DNA of 64,000 nt from an uncultured Bacteroidia bacterium (lineage in GTDB: Bacteria; Bacteroidota; Bacteroidia; Bacteroidales; UBA932): NCBI GenBank assembly GCA_902790635.1, contig CADASN010000008.1, forward strand, positions 27,028-91,027, given 5' to 3'. The position numbers and the translations under genes were made by a program. The notes below the pieces were generated by a model. That model searched no databases. It was given only the letters and a program-made list of their open reading frames with translations, and was not told the origin of the DNA. Shown piece by piece: positions 1 through 10,900 of this stretch; within the stretch, counting starts at the first letter, position 1, and the number at the start of each line of letters is the position of its first letter.

Positions 1-358
1 GGCGCGACGAAGTCAGGCGCTCCTTGTCCACGGTGGCCTCGGCGGCGTTCAACTGGAAACGGCCGGTGTTCTTGGGGAGCAGCACGTAGGTGTAGGTGGT
101 CTGCGAGGAGCGGGTGGTCTTGCCGTTGATGATGCTGACCGAGGAGGAGGAGCCTCTCTGCGGCCCCCAGACCAGCTGGAAATCGTTGCCGGGCTCCCAA
201 TTGAATTCGGAAGGTGCCTTGTCGCCGCTGATGATGAAGGTCAGGTTGAACTGCTCGTTCAAGCCCACGAGGTTGGGCGCCTGGACCTTGATGGTGGCCT
301 GGGCGAGGGCGGGCAGGGTGCAGAGCACTGCCGCGAAGAATGCCAAAAATCTTTTCAT
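1..358 (-). CDS. batD: BatD family protein, N-terminal part (cut by window edge)
   Basis: Only the first 119 codons are present; the gene runs off the left edge. The start codon at 358 overlaps the stop of batC as ATGA, so the two are probably translationally coupled. The product opens with a clear signal peptide (MKRFLAFFAAVLCTLPALAQ) followed by a beta-rich stretch typical of the oxygen-tolerance protein BatD, which carries repeated immunoglobulin-like periplasmic domains and a C-terminal membrane anchor. The position, last after batA, batB and batC, matches the usual Bacteroidales Bat cluster. Family assignment rests mainly on context and the N-terminal sequence because the diagnostic rest is missing. 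Confidence 0.8.
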   Translation of the reverse strand, partial: MKRFLAFFAAVLCTLPALAQATIKVQAPNLVGLNEQFNLTFIISGDKAPSEFNWEPGNDFQLVWGPQRGSSSSVSIINGKTTRSSQTTYTYVLLPKNTGRFQLNAAEATVDKERLTSSR

Positions 359-1101
359 CACCAATTCTTTTCTTTCTGCCTGGATTTGAGCAGGGCTGCT
401 TTTTCCTTGTTCACCTTGTCCTGGGTCTCTTTCTCCTTGGCCTGGATGGCACGGAGCATCTGCTGGGCCTGCTGGGGCGAGATCTGCGGCTGCTGATCCT
501 GTTGCTGCTGCTGGTCCTGGTTCTGCTGGTCTTGATCCTGATTCTGCTGCTGGTTCTGGTCCTGCTGCTGATCCTGGTTCTGATCCTGCTTGTCTTGATT
601 CTGGTTGTTTTGATCCTGGTTCTGGTCTTGCTGCTGGTCTTGTTGCTGCTGGTTGTTGTCGCCATTCCCACCGCCATTCTGCTGGTTCTCCAGCATCTTT
701 TTGGCATAGATGTAGTTCTCCTTGGCGTCCAGGTCGGCCGGATCGCGCAGCAGCGCTTGCCTGAAATCATTCACGGCCGTCTGCCAGTCCTTCTGCTGCA
801 GGGCGATGTCTCCGGCATTGTAGTAGTACCGGGCGGGGAGATTCTCCTGCTCCTTGACGCTCTCCAGCGCCTTGGCGGCGCCGGCGTAGTCCTGCTGGCG
901 GTAGAGTGCGGAAGCCAGGTTGTACTGGGCGTGGAGGGAGGTGGAGTCCTTGACCGCCGCCTTGCGGTAGTCGATCTCCGCTTCCTTGAAGTTTCCCTTG
1001 GAGAATTTCCGGTTGCCGGCGCGTACGTCGTGCCTGTCTGCCTGGGCGAAGCCCGGCAGCGCGCAGAGTATCAGCAACAACGGGATCAGATATCGTTTCA
1101 T
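358..1101 (-). CDS. batC: BatC, TPR protein with Gln/Asn/Asp-rich tail
   Basis: 247 residues. Residues 1-20 form a signal peptide ending ALPGFAQ, so the protein is probably periplasmic or anchored. Residues about 25-130 contain TPR-like helices (NYRKAAV, YNLASALYRQQDYAGAAKAL, YYYNAGDIALQQKDWQTAV). Residues 140-205 are almost pure Q, N and D, and the C-terminus is charged and helical. BatC is a TPR component of the Bacteroides aerotolerance operon and is thought to scaffold the VWA proteins BatA and BatB. The start overlaps the batB stop (ATGA) and its own stop overlaps the batD start, so the set is one transcript. The Q/N/D tract is unusually long for a structured protein and is probably disordered. 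Confidence 0.88.
   Translation of the reverse strand: MKRYLIPLLLILCALPGFAQADRHDVRAGNRKFSKGNFKEAEIDYRKAAVKDSTSLHAQYNLASALYRQQDYAGAAKALESVKEQENLPARYYYNAGDIALQQKDWQTAVNDFRQALLRDPADLDAKENYIYAKKMLENQQNGGGNGDNNQQQQDQQQDQNQDQNNQNQDKQDQNQDQQQDQNQQQNQDQDQQNQDQQQQQDQQPQISPQQAQQMLRAIQAKEKETQDKVNKEKAALLKSRQKEKNW
487..684 (-). repeat. Low-complexity Gln/Asn/Asp-coding tract in batC
   Basis: About 198 bases read as irregular CAG/CAA, GAT/GAC and AAC/AAT codons, giving repeated QDQN-type units at residues 140-205 of BatC. The mix of synonymous codons shows it is not a fresh slippage product, but such tracts can vary in length between strains. Confidence 0.85.
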
Positions 1102-2099
1102 TCGAACAACCTCCTCTTGGACTTGCGCTCGCCGATCAGCATCTCCAGGACGAAGAAGAAGAGCGCAGCGGCAAAGAAATACATATACTGTTCGTCATAT
1201 TCCTCGAAGACGACCGAGTTGAAGCGCTCGTCCTCAAGCTTGCGGATCTCTTCGAGGATCGGGTTGAGACCGAACTCTTCGTTGCCGGCATGGACATAGG
1301 CCCCGTTGCCGACGGAGGCGATCCGCTTGAGTGTCTCCTCGTCCAGCCGGGTCACGACGATGTTGCCTTCGCTGTCCTTCATCAGGTCGCCGTCCTTGGG
1401 GATCGGCTGGCCCCGCAGGGAACCGACGCCGATGGTGTAGATCCGGATGCCGGTCTCTGCCACCTGCCGGGCGGCGTCCACCGGATCGTCTTCGTGGTTC
1501 TCACCGTCGGTGATGACGATGATCGCGCGGCTCTTCTCGCTCTGGGTGCTGAAACTTTTGGCAGCGGTCAGGATGGCATCCCCGATGGCCGTACCCTGGA
1601 TGGGCACGGACTGGGTGTCGATGGAACCGAGGAACATCTTGGCGGACACATAGTCCGTCGTGATCGGCAGCTGGACGAAAGAACTGCCGGCAAAGATGAT
1701 CAGGCCGATGCGGTCGCCCTGGAGCCGGTCCACGATGCGGGAGATGGCCAGTTTGGCCCGCGAGAGGCGGTCCGGGGAGTAGTCCTGTGCCAGCATCGAG
1801 TTGGACACGTCCAGGCAGATCATGATCTCGGCGCCCTTGGTCTCGCGTTCCACCAGTTTGGCGCCGATGAGCGGCCGGGACAGACCGATTGCGAAGCAGG
1901 CGAAACCGATGGTGAAAAGCACGGTCCGCCACCAGCCTTTCGCGCCGGACCAGGAAGGCATCAGCGCGCGGACCAGCGTCTCGTCGCCGAAGCGGCGCAC
2001 GCGTTCGCGGCGCAGGCGGCGGAGCAGGGCGTACCCGAGCAGGATCACGGGCACGAGCAGCAGCAGCCAGAGGAACAGGGGTCGGGCAAAGTACAGCAT
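1098..2099 (-). CDS. batB: BatB, VWA-domain membrane protein
   Basis: 333 residues. There are two membrane segments near the N-terminus (about 7-25 and 58-75), then a von Willebrand factor A domain with the metal-binding MIDAS motif D97-x-S99-x-S101 (CLDVSNSM), and a C-terminal membrane segment (about 308-325, YMYFFAAALFFFVLEMLI). This layout is standard for BatA and BatB, which sit in the inner membrane with the VWA domain exposed and probably work with the MoxR ATPase. The gene starts at 2099, where its ATG overlaps the batA stop by one base (TAATG). It lies third from last in the Bat operon. The exact biochemical job of these proteins is not established; loss reduces oxygen tolerance in Bacteroides fragilis. 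Confidence 0.92.
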   Translation of the reverse strand: MLYFARPLFLWLLLLVPVILLGYALLRRLRRERVRRFGDETLVRALMPSWSGAKGWWRTVLFTIGFACFAIGLSRPLIGAKLVERETKGAEIMICLDVSNSMLAQDYSPDRLSRAKLAISRIVDRLQGDRIGLIIFAGSSFVQLPITTDYVSAKMFLGSIDTQSVPIQGTAIGDAILTAAKSFSTQSEKSRAIIVITDGENHEDDPVDAARQVAETGIRIYTIGVGSLRGQPIPKDGDLMKDSEGNIVVTRLDEETLKRIASVGNGAYVHAGNEEFGLNPILEEIRKLEDERFNSVVFEEYDEQYMYFFAAALFFFVLEMLIGERKSKRRLFE

Positions 2100-3082
2100 T
2101 ACGGCATCCTCCTGATCAAGATTCCCAACAAAAGTTCGAGCAGCAGGCAGATGAGTGCCGCCACGCCGAAGCGCCCGAACAGTTCCTTATAGACGGGGAA
2201 GCTGTCCACGGACGTGCGCGCTTTCTCCATCTTGTTGATCTCGGAGTAGATCTCCGCGAGCTTGGTGTTGTCGGTGGCCCGGAAATACCGGCCGCCAGTG
2301 GTGCTGGCGATGCCCTGGAGCAGCTCCTCGTCGATTTCCACGGGGACTTTCTGGATCTCCACGCCCCAGGGGGTCATCACCGGATAGGGGGCCATCCCGT
2401 TGGCTCCCACCCCGATCGTATAGACGCGGACGCCGTAGGTCTTGGCGATCTCGGCCGCCGTCTGGGGGGCCACCTCGCCGCTGTTGTTGACGCCGTCCGT
2501 CAGCAGGATCACCACCCGGCTGGGTGCATCGGAATCCATCATCCGGGCGACGGCGGTCGCGAGTCCGTTGCCGATGGCGGTACCGTCCTCGATCAGGTCC
2601 GTCTGGACTTCCTTCATCAGGTTGATGAGCGTGGCGCGGTCCGTCGTCAGCGGGCACTGCGTGTAGCTCTCGCCCGCGAACACCACGATGCCCATCCGGT
2701 CGGAAGGCCGCTGGGCGATGAATTCGATGGCGATGTCCTTGGCTGCACTGATGCGGTCCGGGGTGAAGTCGCGGGCCAGCATACTGGTTGACACGTCCAT
2801 CGCGAAGATGATGTCGATGCCTTCGGAGTCGATTTTCTCGATCTCGGTGGACGAACGCGGCCGCGCGAGGGCCACGATGATCAGGCAGAGCGCCGCCGTG
2901 CGCAGCACGAAGGGGAGGTGACGCAGCACAGCCAGGGGCGAGCGGCCGCCCTGCAGCCAGGGCGCGGCGGTGGAGACGCGCAGGTGCGGCCTCCGTTCGG
3001 CCAGCTCCCGGTAAACGTAGAGCCCGGCCAGCAGCAGCGGCACGGCCAGCAGCCAGAGGAGTGCGGGATACTCAAAGTTCAT
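2099..3082 (-). CDS. batA: BatA, VWA-domain membrane protein
   Basis: 327 residues from the ATG at 3082 (MNFEYPALLWLL); an upstream in-frame ATG at 3106 lies inside the previous gene and is less likely. Two N-terminal membrane segments (about 7-24 and 56-72) precede a VWA domain with MIDAS motif D96-x-S98-x-S100 (AMDVSTSM); a C-terminal hydrophobic segment (AALICLLLELLLGILI) closes the protein. It is a paralogue of BatB directly downstream and shares its architecture. The start overlaps the end of the upstream membrane protein by 11 bases, with an AAGGG stretch before it that could act as a ribosome binding site. Confidence 0.92.
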   Translation of the reverse strand: MNFEYPALLWLLAVPLLLAGLYVYRELAERRPHLRVSTAAPWLQGGRSPLAVLRHLPFVLRTAALCLIIVALARPRSSTEIEKIDSEGIDIIFAMDVSTSMLARDFTPDRISAAKDIAIEFIAQRPSDRMGIVVFAGESYTQCPLTTDRATLINLMKEVQTDLIEDGTAIGNGLATAVARMMDSDAPSRVVILLTDGVNNSGEVAPQTAAEIAKTYGVRVYTIGVGANGMAPYPVMTPWGVEIQKVPVEIDEELLQGIASTTGGRYFRATDNTKLAEIYSEINKMEKARTSVDSFPVYKELFGRFGVAALICLLLELLLGILIRRMP

Positions 3083-4037
3083 GCTCGCCCTTCTGCTCCT
3101 CCTCAAGCACGGTCTGGTAGGTGGAAGTCACGAAGCGGACCGCCGTGGGCAGCGCCCGGGCGTTCTCTTCCTCGGAAGCGACGTGCTTCGCGAACTTGAC
3201 GAAATCGGCACACTCGAAGACGCCGCGCGTCTCTTCGCGGAGCTCCTCCGGCAGGTCTTCCGCCTGCTTGAGCGCAGCGAAAAGCTCGGCCGTCGTCATC
3301 TCCGGCGCGTCGATGCCGAAGCGGTCCTCGATGTAGTTTTTGAGGGCATCGGTGATGCCCGAATAGAAGGCTTTCTGCTTGTCCGGCGCCCAGAATCTGT
3401 CACCACGCCACTTGTCCAGTTCCCGCAGAGCCACGATATAGGCGGGATCCTTCTTCGCGGTTTCTCCGCCGCCCTGCGCCCGGCGGCGCCGGATCAGCCA
3501 GACCAGCAGCACCGCCAGGCCGGCGAGCAGCAGCGCACCGCCGATCCAGGGGAGCATCTCCCGGAAGGTGAGTGGATAGCGGAGCTGGCCCTTGATGTCG
3601 TGGATCTCGAACGTGGCTGTGTCCACGGGCATCGTCTTCACCTCCATCTGCAGGGCCTCGAACAGCAGCGTGTCTTTCCCGTTGCGGAGCACGGGGATGG
3701 GCGGCAGGTGGTAGGTGCCTTCCTCGAAGGGAGCCAGGACGATGCTGCCCCGGATGTTGTAGAGTTCAGCACGGTCCTTGCGGCCGGGCTGGCGGACGCG
3801 CAGGGTGGCGAGCGTATCGAGCTGCCAGCTGCGGACCAGGGTCAGGGTGTCGTTGGAGGCTTCCCGCAGGTCGGGAAGCGCGAGGGTGGTCCCGGCCGGC
3901 ACGCTGTCCAGCTGGAACCCGTATTCGATCTGGTCGGCAATCAGGATGGAATCCCTGGGCTGCAACTGCCTGAGCCAGGCCTTCCCGGCCGGGACCACCT
4001 GCAGCATCGCCGCCAATATGAGCATCAACAATTTCAT
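3072..4037 (-). CDS. Bat-operon membrane protein of unknown function
   Basis: 321 residues with a signal peptide (MKLLMLILAAMLQVVPAGKA), a beta-rich periplasmic domain of about 150 residues, one membrane helix (about 162-182, PWIGGALLLAGLAVLLVWLI), a basic RRRRAQGG stop-transfer patch, and an acidic, helical cytoplasmic tail (about 195-321). A protein of this shape normally sits between the DUF58 gene and batA in Bacteroidales; it resembles BatD or DUF4381-like proteins in layout, but I cannot name a family with certainty. Its stop lies inside the start region of batA and its start overlaps the stop of the DUF58 gene (ATGA-type junction), so it is an integral part of the operon. Confidence 0.75.
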   Translation of the reverse strand: MKLLMLILAAMLQVVPAGKAWLRQLQPRDSILIADQIEYGFQLDSVPAGTTLALPDLREASNDTLTLVRSWQLDTLATLRVRQPGRKDRAELYNIRGSIVLAPFEEGTYHLPPIPVLRNGKDTLLFEALQMEVKTMPVDTATFEIHDIKGQLRYPLTFREMLPWIGGALLLAGLAVLLVWLIRRRRAQGGGETAKKDPAYIVALRELDKWRGDRFWAPDKQKAFYSGITDALKNYIEDRFGIDAPEMTTAELFAALKQAEDLPEELREETRGVFECADFVKFAKHVASEEENARALPTAVRFVTSTYQTVLEEEQKGEHEL

Positions 4038-4916
4038 CTCTGTCCGAAGAGGGCCATCAGGCCCTTCACATAGTCGGCGTCGGTGGCGATGTCCACGTGG
4101 TCGACCTGGTATTTGTTCAGCAGGCTCGTTTCGCGGGCCGAGAGGGTGGTGAACCAGCGCTCATAGGCGGCGCGGACCTTGCGGCTGTCGGTGTCGATCC
4201 AGGCGCCGCGCCCGCTCTCGCTGTCCTTGATGTGCACCAGTCCCACGGCCGGCAGGGCACGCTCCCGGGGGTCGTGTACCTTGATGACGCTGAGGTCGTG
4301 GCGGTTCACCGCCACCTTGAGCGCTTCTTCGTAGCGCGGATGCCCCTCGGCGTCGGCATCCAGCATGTCGCTCAGCAGGAAGGCGGTGCACTTCTTCTTG
4401 ATCGCATTGGTCAGGAACTTGAGTGCGGCGCCGATGTCCGTCCCGTCGGAGGCGGGCTGGAGCTCCAGCATCTCGCGGATGATGTGCAGCAGGTGCGAGC
4501 GGCCCTTTCCCGGCGGGATGAATTTCTCAACGCGGTCGGAAAAGAAGAGCGCGCCCACCTTGTCGTTGTTGAGAATGGCGCTGAAGGACAGCACGGCCGC
4601 GATCTCGGCGATGCGCTCCCGCTTGGTCTGTCCGGCGGTGCCGAAAAGTCCGGAGCGGCTGACATCCACGAGCAGGACGACCGTGAGCTCGCGCTCCTCC
4701 TCGAAGATCTTGACATACGGTGCGCGGAGACGGGCGGTGACGTTCCAGTCCATCGAACGGACGTCGTCTCCCCACTGGTACTCCCGCACCTCGCTGAAGG
4801 CCATGCCGCGGCCCTTGAAGGCCGAATGGTACTCGCCTGCGAAGATCTGGTGGGAGAGCGCCTTGGTCTTGATCTCGATCTTCCTGACTTTCTTCAGGAG
4901 CTCGGTCGCACCGGTA

Positions 4917-4936
<20 letters not shown>
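4034..4936 (-). CDS. DUF58 domain protein
   Basis: 300 residues, soluble. It carries the DUF58 hallmark around residues 40-70 (GRGMAFSEVREYQWGDD, then RSMDWNVTARL) and a VWA-like fold afterwards (VVLLVDVSRSGLFG, with a DxSxS-type site). DUF58 proteins are partners of MoxR AAA ATPases in many bacteria and belong to the Bat operon. The start is uncertain: the ATG at 4936 overlaps the moxR end by 20 bases, and alternative starts nearby would shorten the protein only slightly. Function is inferred from context as linking the MoxR ATPase with the VWA membrane proteins. Confidence 0.9.
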
Positions 4937-5909
<973 letters not shown>

Positions 5910-5918
5910 ATAATTCTT

Positions 5919-5926
5919 TAATTTTG
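5919..5926 (+). promoter_or_regulatory. Bacteroidota -7 promoter box of truA
   Basis: TAATTTTG matches the Bacteroidota sigma-A box TAnnTTTG. The last G lies only 9 bases before the chosen truA ATG, so the mRNA leader would be a few bases at most. Confidence 0.6.
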
Positions 5927-5935
5927 CAGTCAGTT

Positions 5936-6769
5936 ATGCGCTATTCCATCAAGCTTTCCTATCGCGGTGCGGATTTCTGCGGCTGGCAGGTCCAGCCGGA
6001 TGCCCCCAGCGTCCAGCAGACGCTCGAAAAGGCCCTGTCCACCCTGCTGCATGCTCCCGTGGGCGTGACCGGCGCCGGCCGGACCGATACGGGCGTTAAT
6101 GCAATCGGCTACATCGCTCATTTCGACGCAGCCGAGGGGCTTGATACGCGCCAATTATGCTACAAATTAAATGCCATTCTGCCCCGTTCCGTGGTGATTC
6201 ACGGGATCGCTCCCGCGGCAGCCGGATTCCATGCGCGCTTCGATGCGGTGCAGCGCGAATATATCTATTTTTTGCACAGGTGTAAGGACCCCTTCGTGGA
6301 GGACCACTCCTATCTGTACACCTTTCCGGACGTGGATTTCGCGGCGATGAACGAAGCTGCACAGGCGCTTCTGGGGCAGCATGATTTCCGTTGTTTCGAG
6401 AAGACCGGGGCGGATTCGAAGACCTCCATCTGCACGGTGACGCAGGCGGGCTGGCACCGCTACACGCCCACGCACCTGCAGCTCACCGGCCGGGAGGGCG
6501 GAGACGATTACTGGTATTTCCGCATCGCTGCCGACCGCTTCCTGCGCAACATGGTGCGTGCCGTGGTGGGGACCCTGCTCGAGGTCGGCCGCGGCAAGCG
6601 CACGGTCGAAGCGTTCCGGTCGCTGGTCCTCCCCGCAGACTACGAGAGTTCCGTGCGCGGCGGGGATGCGGAGGCGAAGGGGGTGAAAAGCATTTCGCCC
6701 GCGATGCGATGCAATGCGGGCGAATCCGTTCCCGGCCACGCGCTCTTCCTCAGTTCCGTACGGTATTGA
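5936..6769 (+). CDS. truA: tRNA pseudouridine(38-40) synthase TruA
   Basis: 277 residues from the ATG at 5936 (MRYSIKLSYRGADFCGWQVQ), the usual TruA beginning; an upstream TTG is part of the promoter box. The catalytic aspartate is D51 in GAGRTDTGVNA; the common GRTDxGVHA motif has Asn where His is usual. The second conserved region (DRFLRNMVRAVVGTLLEVGRG) is present. TruA converts uridines 38-40 of the anticodon stem to pseudouridine. The C-terminal 25 residues are less typical. It is a stand-alone gene between the divergent Bat operon and a convergent LD-carboxypeptidase gene. Confidence 0.95.
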   Translation: MRYSIKLSYRGADFCGWQVQPDAPSVQQTLEKALSTLLHAPVGVTGAGRTDTGVNAIGYIAHFDAAEGLDTRQLCYKLNAILPRSVVIHGIAPAAAGFHARFDAVQREYIYFLHRCKDPFVEDHSYLYTFPDVDFAAMNEAAQALLGQHDFRCFEKTGADSKTSICTVTQAGWHRYTPTHLQLTGREGGDDYWYFRIAADRFLRNMVRAVVGTLLEVGRGKRTVEAFRSLVLPADYESSVRGGDAEAKGVKSISPAMRCNAGESVPGHALFLSSVRY

Positions 6770-6802
6770 TCCGCGGGGTGGCCGCGCTGTTCCGGGCCGG
6801 GG

Positions 6803-7975
6803 CTACCTGTCCGTTTTCGGGCGCTGCTTGTCCGGCTTGGACTGGGGCCTGAGGCCGTTGTAGTATCTGAGGAAGTTGATGATGCGGACGAGTTTCGATT
6901 GTTTCTCTTCCTTCCGCATCTCGCTGGCCTGCTGTTGCAGCAGGGCCGTTTCCGTCGAGATGGTATCCTTCGGGGCATTCATGCCGAAGGAGAGGGTGGC
7001 GCCCGTACTGCTGATGTCGATCGTAGCCGGTGCACCCATGATCAGGGGCAGGTTTACGTCTCCGTGGCCCGCCGGGAAGCCGCAGAGGACCGGGATGCCG
7101 AGGTCTTTGAGGTAGGAGCAGATCATCTCTTCGACGCTGCCGTAGTCCAGGTTGGCCTTGCAGTCGGTGAACTCCCCGAGGATGACACCCCGGCAGCGGT
7201 CGAATACACCGTTGAGGAGCAGGGCGTTGATCAGGCGGTCGATGTGGCTCATGTCCTCCTCCACTTCTTCGATGAAGAGCAGGATGTCTTGGCCCAGGGT
7301 GGCATCGGCGTCCGTGCCCAGGATGGGCGTGAAGGTGCACAGATTGCCGCCGACCAGCGTCCCCGTGGCGTGTCCGGGCCGGTTGAGGGGATGCGCCGGC
7401 AGGACGTATTCGGGGATGGTGCCGTTGAGGATGTCACGCAAGAGCGTGTTCGTGTATCCGGCGCCCTGCGATTTGGCCATGAGCGAACACATGGTCCCGT
7501 GAATGCTCATCACCCCTGCACGAGTCTCCATCCCGTGCAGGGTGGTGATGTCGCTGAAGCCGATCATCCATTTGGGATGGGCGGAGATGTCCTGCAGGGG
7601 CAGCATCGTGGTCAGCTGGATGGTGCCGTACCCTCCCCGGTTGCACAGGATGGCCTTGATGTCGGGATCCCGGAGCGCCCATTCGAGGTCGGACAGGCGC
7701 TCCTCGGGCGTGCCGGCGTATTTCCCCAGGTACTCTTTCCCCACGTTGGGCCCCACGACCGGCTCGAAGCCCCATTCGCGGAGGATCTGCGAGGCGGCCT
7801 CCACATTCTCCATCGGCGTGCTGTAGGATGGAGAGATGAGGGCGATCCTGTCTCCTTTCTGCAGGAAGGGAGGCTGGATGCAGTGCAGGGAAAGCGTTTG
7901 TCTGTCCATGGGTTCTTGTGTGCAGGATGGCAGGAGGGCGAGCGCCAGCAGGCCTGCCAGGACGTGCTTTCTCAT
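6803..7975 (-). CDS. LD-carboxypeptidase family lipoprotein (peptidase S66)
   Basis: 390 residues. The N-terminus is a lipoprotein signal with lipobox LLPSC (Cys18). The S66 features are present: NRGGYGT near 112-118, the nucleophile Ser141 in IGFSDIT, an acidic pair in FIEEVEE (about 235-240) and His304 in PAGHGDVNLP, which would form the Ser-Glu-His triad. S66 enzymes cleave L,D-peptide bonds of murein tetrapeptides or related amides. The tail after residue 340 is basic and helical and extends beyond the usual domain. The ATG overlaps the stop of the large alpha-2-macroglobulin-like gene (ATGA), so both envelope proteins are made together. A role in peptidoglycan turnover is likely but the exact substrate is not determined. 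Confidence 0.88.
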   Translation of the reverse strand: MRKHVLAGLLALALLPSCTQEPMDRQTLSLHCIQPPFLQKGDRIALISPSYSTPMENVEAASQILREWGFEPVVGPNVGKEYLGKYAGTPEERLSDLEWALRDPDIKAILCNRGGYGTIQLTTMLPLQDISAHPKWMIGFSDITTLHGMETRAGVMSIHGTMCSLMAKSQGAGYTNTLLRDILNGTIPEYVLPAHPLNRPGHATGTLVGGNLCTFTPILGTDADATLGQDILLFIEEVEEDMSHIDRLINALLLNGVFDRCRGVILGEFTDCKANLDYGSVEEMICSYLKDLGIPVLCGFPAGHGDVNLPLIMGAPATIDISSTGATLSFGMNAPKDTISTETALLQQQASEMRKEEKQSKLVRIINFLRYYNGLRPQSKPDKQRPKTDR

Positions 7976-10900
7976 TGCTTGCTTTGCTGTTCCGCAGGGG
8001 CCACGACAAAGGCGGGATGCCCGTCATCGTTCGCACGGTAGTGCGGGGCGTAGAGCGATTCGATTACCGGGACGGGACTCTGGAAGCGTCCTTCCTGGGT
8101 CACGAAGTACTCTTCGGTCAGCGTGGTGTTCTCCTCGGGATAGCTGTCGAACCAGAACTCCGTCCGGTCGGCGAGAACGCTGCGGTAACCCTGCGGGCTG
8201 AAGCTCACCCAGCCGGTGATGGAGATCGGACGGCCGGACCAGCCGTAGCGTCCGGAGAGCTGCTGGACCGGACGGAAGGCGGCGGGACGCGGGGCGGTCA
8301 GGCGGACAAAGCTGCGGTTCTCCTCGTTCCAGATCCGGTAGGTGGCCACGACCTTGTCCCCCACGTGCAGCACGTCACCGTCGGCGAGCGGTTTGCCGTC
8401 GCGGGTGAAGCTGCGGGAGAGGGTGAAGCCGTTGCCTGCCGCCTTGATCTGCTGGAACGGGAGGGTGGTCGTGGCGCTCAGTGCGAGGACCTTGGTCTGC
8501 AGGGTCTCTTCGGTGCCGTGCAGCACGCTGTTGATGGCCTGGATGTAGGCCGGATCGTCCTCCCAATGCTGGGTCTCTTTCTGCACCATGATCCAGAGGC
8601 GGATGCCTTCGGCGACTTCGTCGTGGCCGCAGGCGGTCAGCAGGTCGCAGATCAGGGAGTGGGCGTAGAGCTCACTCTCGAGCAGGCCGCGCCAGGGCAT
8701 CACGGCATTCGGGTAATAGATGCCGCCGCTGCGGTGCGGTTCGGCATACTGGAGCAGGGATTCGACGTCCTTGTCCAGCGACTTGGCGAGCCGGCTCTTG
8801 GCGAAGAGGGAGATGCCCCAGGCGCGGGCCAGGGACGCCCCTCGCTCGTTCTCCAGCAGGGCGCGGAGGGTCTTCATCCGGCGGGCCTTGGCGAAGACCA
8901 TGCCGTTGAGGCCGCGCTTGGCGCCCGGGACGAGATATTCCTTGGTCTCTTTCTTGAATTCGCGGACATTCTTGAGTCCCGCGTTGTAGGTGGAGAAAGC
9001 GACTTCGGGGAAGCGGGCACGGAGGTGCAGGTACTGGGCGAGGCTGAGTCCGCCGCACCAGAACGGCCGCTTCCGGTCGCCGAAGAAGTCCTTGTCGAGA
9101 TACTTGACTGCTTCCGGGATGGCATCGGCGATCTCCTTCGGGCAGGCTTCGCCCATGTCAGCGAGCCTTTCGAGCAGGGTGGCAGTGAGTACCGGGGAGG
9201 AACTCATCCCGGGGAACCAGCCGAAGCCGCCGTCGCCGTTCTTGCAGTCCAGGATCTTCTTGACCATGTCGGCGCGCTGCTCTGCGGTAGCAGCTGAGCC
9301 CTTGGCGCCGGGCAGTCCGTCGATCAGGTAGTTGGCGTACAGCGCCTCGCTCTGGTCGAGCAGGTTCTCGCAGTAGGGGATCACCTTGTCCGGGATGGCT
9401 TCTTCGATCATCTGCAGGATGGAGATTTCCCGGAGGGCGGCTTCCGTGCCCGGGACGTTGATGAACAGGCCGCGCAGCTCGGCGAGGAGGGCGTCGCGGT
9501 CAGCCCCGGTGCGGAGGATTGCGGAGTGGGCTTCGGTGATCGTCTGGACGGCGGGGGAGACCGGCATCGTCACGAAGACGGCGTCGGAGCCGTAGTCGGA
9601 GTTGTCTGCGGTGAAGCTGACGAGCATGCCGAGGTCGGCGAGCCGGGGTGCGGAGATCTCACAGCTGTAGTCGGCGGAGCCGTTGGCCGGGACCGTCACT
9701 TTCCTGCCCTGGTCGGAGACCACGGGCGCGGTCTTGTAGTCCTTGCCGTTCAGGAACTTGACGCCGATGCGTCCGGAGATGGGGATGCCCTTGCTGTTGG
9801 ATACGGTCACGCGGGCCACGTAGCGGTCGCCTTCATAGAGGAACTGCGGCTGCACGACGGCTACCTTGACCGGCAGGGTCACGACCATCTCCTGGCGGAG
9901 CGTCTCGTTGTGGAAGTCTTTGTCGTGCGCGAAGAGCTGCACATAGTAGGTGGAAAGCTTGTCGGCGGTGGTGAAGCTGAAGGTCACCACGCCGTCCTTG
10001 TCGGAGCGCAGGAACGGCTCCCAGGCAATCGTGTTGGCGAAGTTCTCGCGGACGGCGATCTCCTCGTCCGGCTGCTCTTCGACAGCGGCTTCTTCCGCCG
10101 CGTAATCGGCAACCTCCCGCTCCGCCATCATCATGGGAGCGTCTTCGAGGACCATGTCGTTCCGGATGGCGCCGGCGGCGGAAGCCTTGCTGAGCCTCCT
10201 GCCTGCAGCGCGGGTACTGCTGAACACTTCCCTTTCGTAGGCGCTGGATTCGTCCGCACCGAGCGTCGGGCGGTACTCCACGGACGGGAGGGACCTGTTC
10301 TCCGGCAGGACACTGCTCCAGACATTGCGCTGGATGGTCTCCGTGCTCTTGTCGAAGATGGTGGCTGCCACTTCCGTGCCCGCTGCGGTGCGGATGGTGA
10401 AGCTGTAGTCATGGTGCGGGGCCGTCGTGTCCAGGAAGCGGCTGAAACTCAGCGGGAGCTCGAAGCGGGCTTTCGGCTTGAAGGAAGTGACGGTGTAGGT
10501 GTAGGAGCGCTGGTCGTGGAACCAGAACACCTTGAGGCTCAGGTTCTCGGGATAGTCTGCCTTGCGCGCGAAGCGGATGATCTTCAGGGAGCCTTCCTGG
10601 GCGCGGACACCGCGCAGGCGCTCAATGCGCTTCTCGAGGAGGCGGTTGCCGTCGCCGTAGAGCTCGACCACGATCCATGTGGCGCCCTGGGTGGCACCGA
10701 CCTGCAGCGCGATGCTGTTGCCGTCATCCGCAATCTCCTTGAAGAAGCAGCGGGCGTCCAGGTCCAGGGCCGTGTCGGCGTCGGTGGCCTTGACGATCTC
10801 GTGGCTGACCTTGTCCTCGTAGGCGTCGCCCTTGTCGCTCTTGGCAGAGGCGACGGCTTCGATGGTGTATTGGCCGGAAGGGAAACGGGAGAGGTCGATG

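Noticed and set aside
487-684. Possible CRISPR or satellite array in batC
   Set aside because: Units are irregular and read as Q/N/D codons in one frame; there are no spacers.
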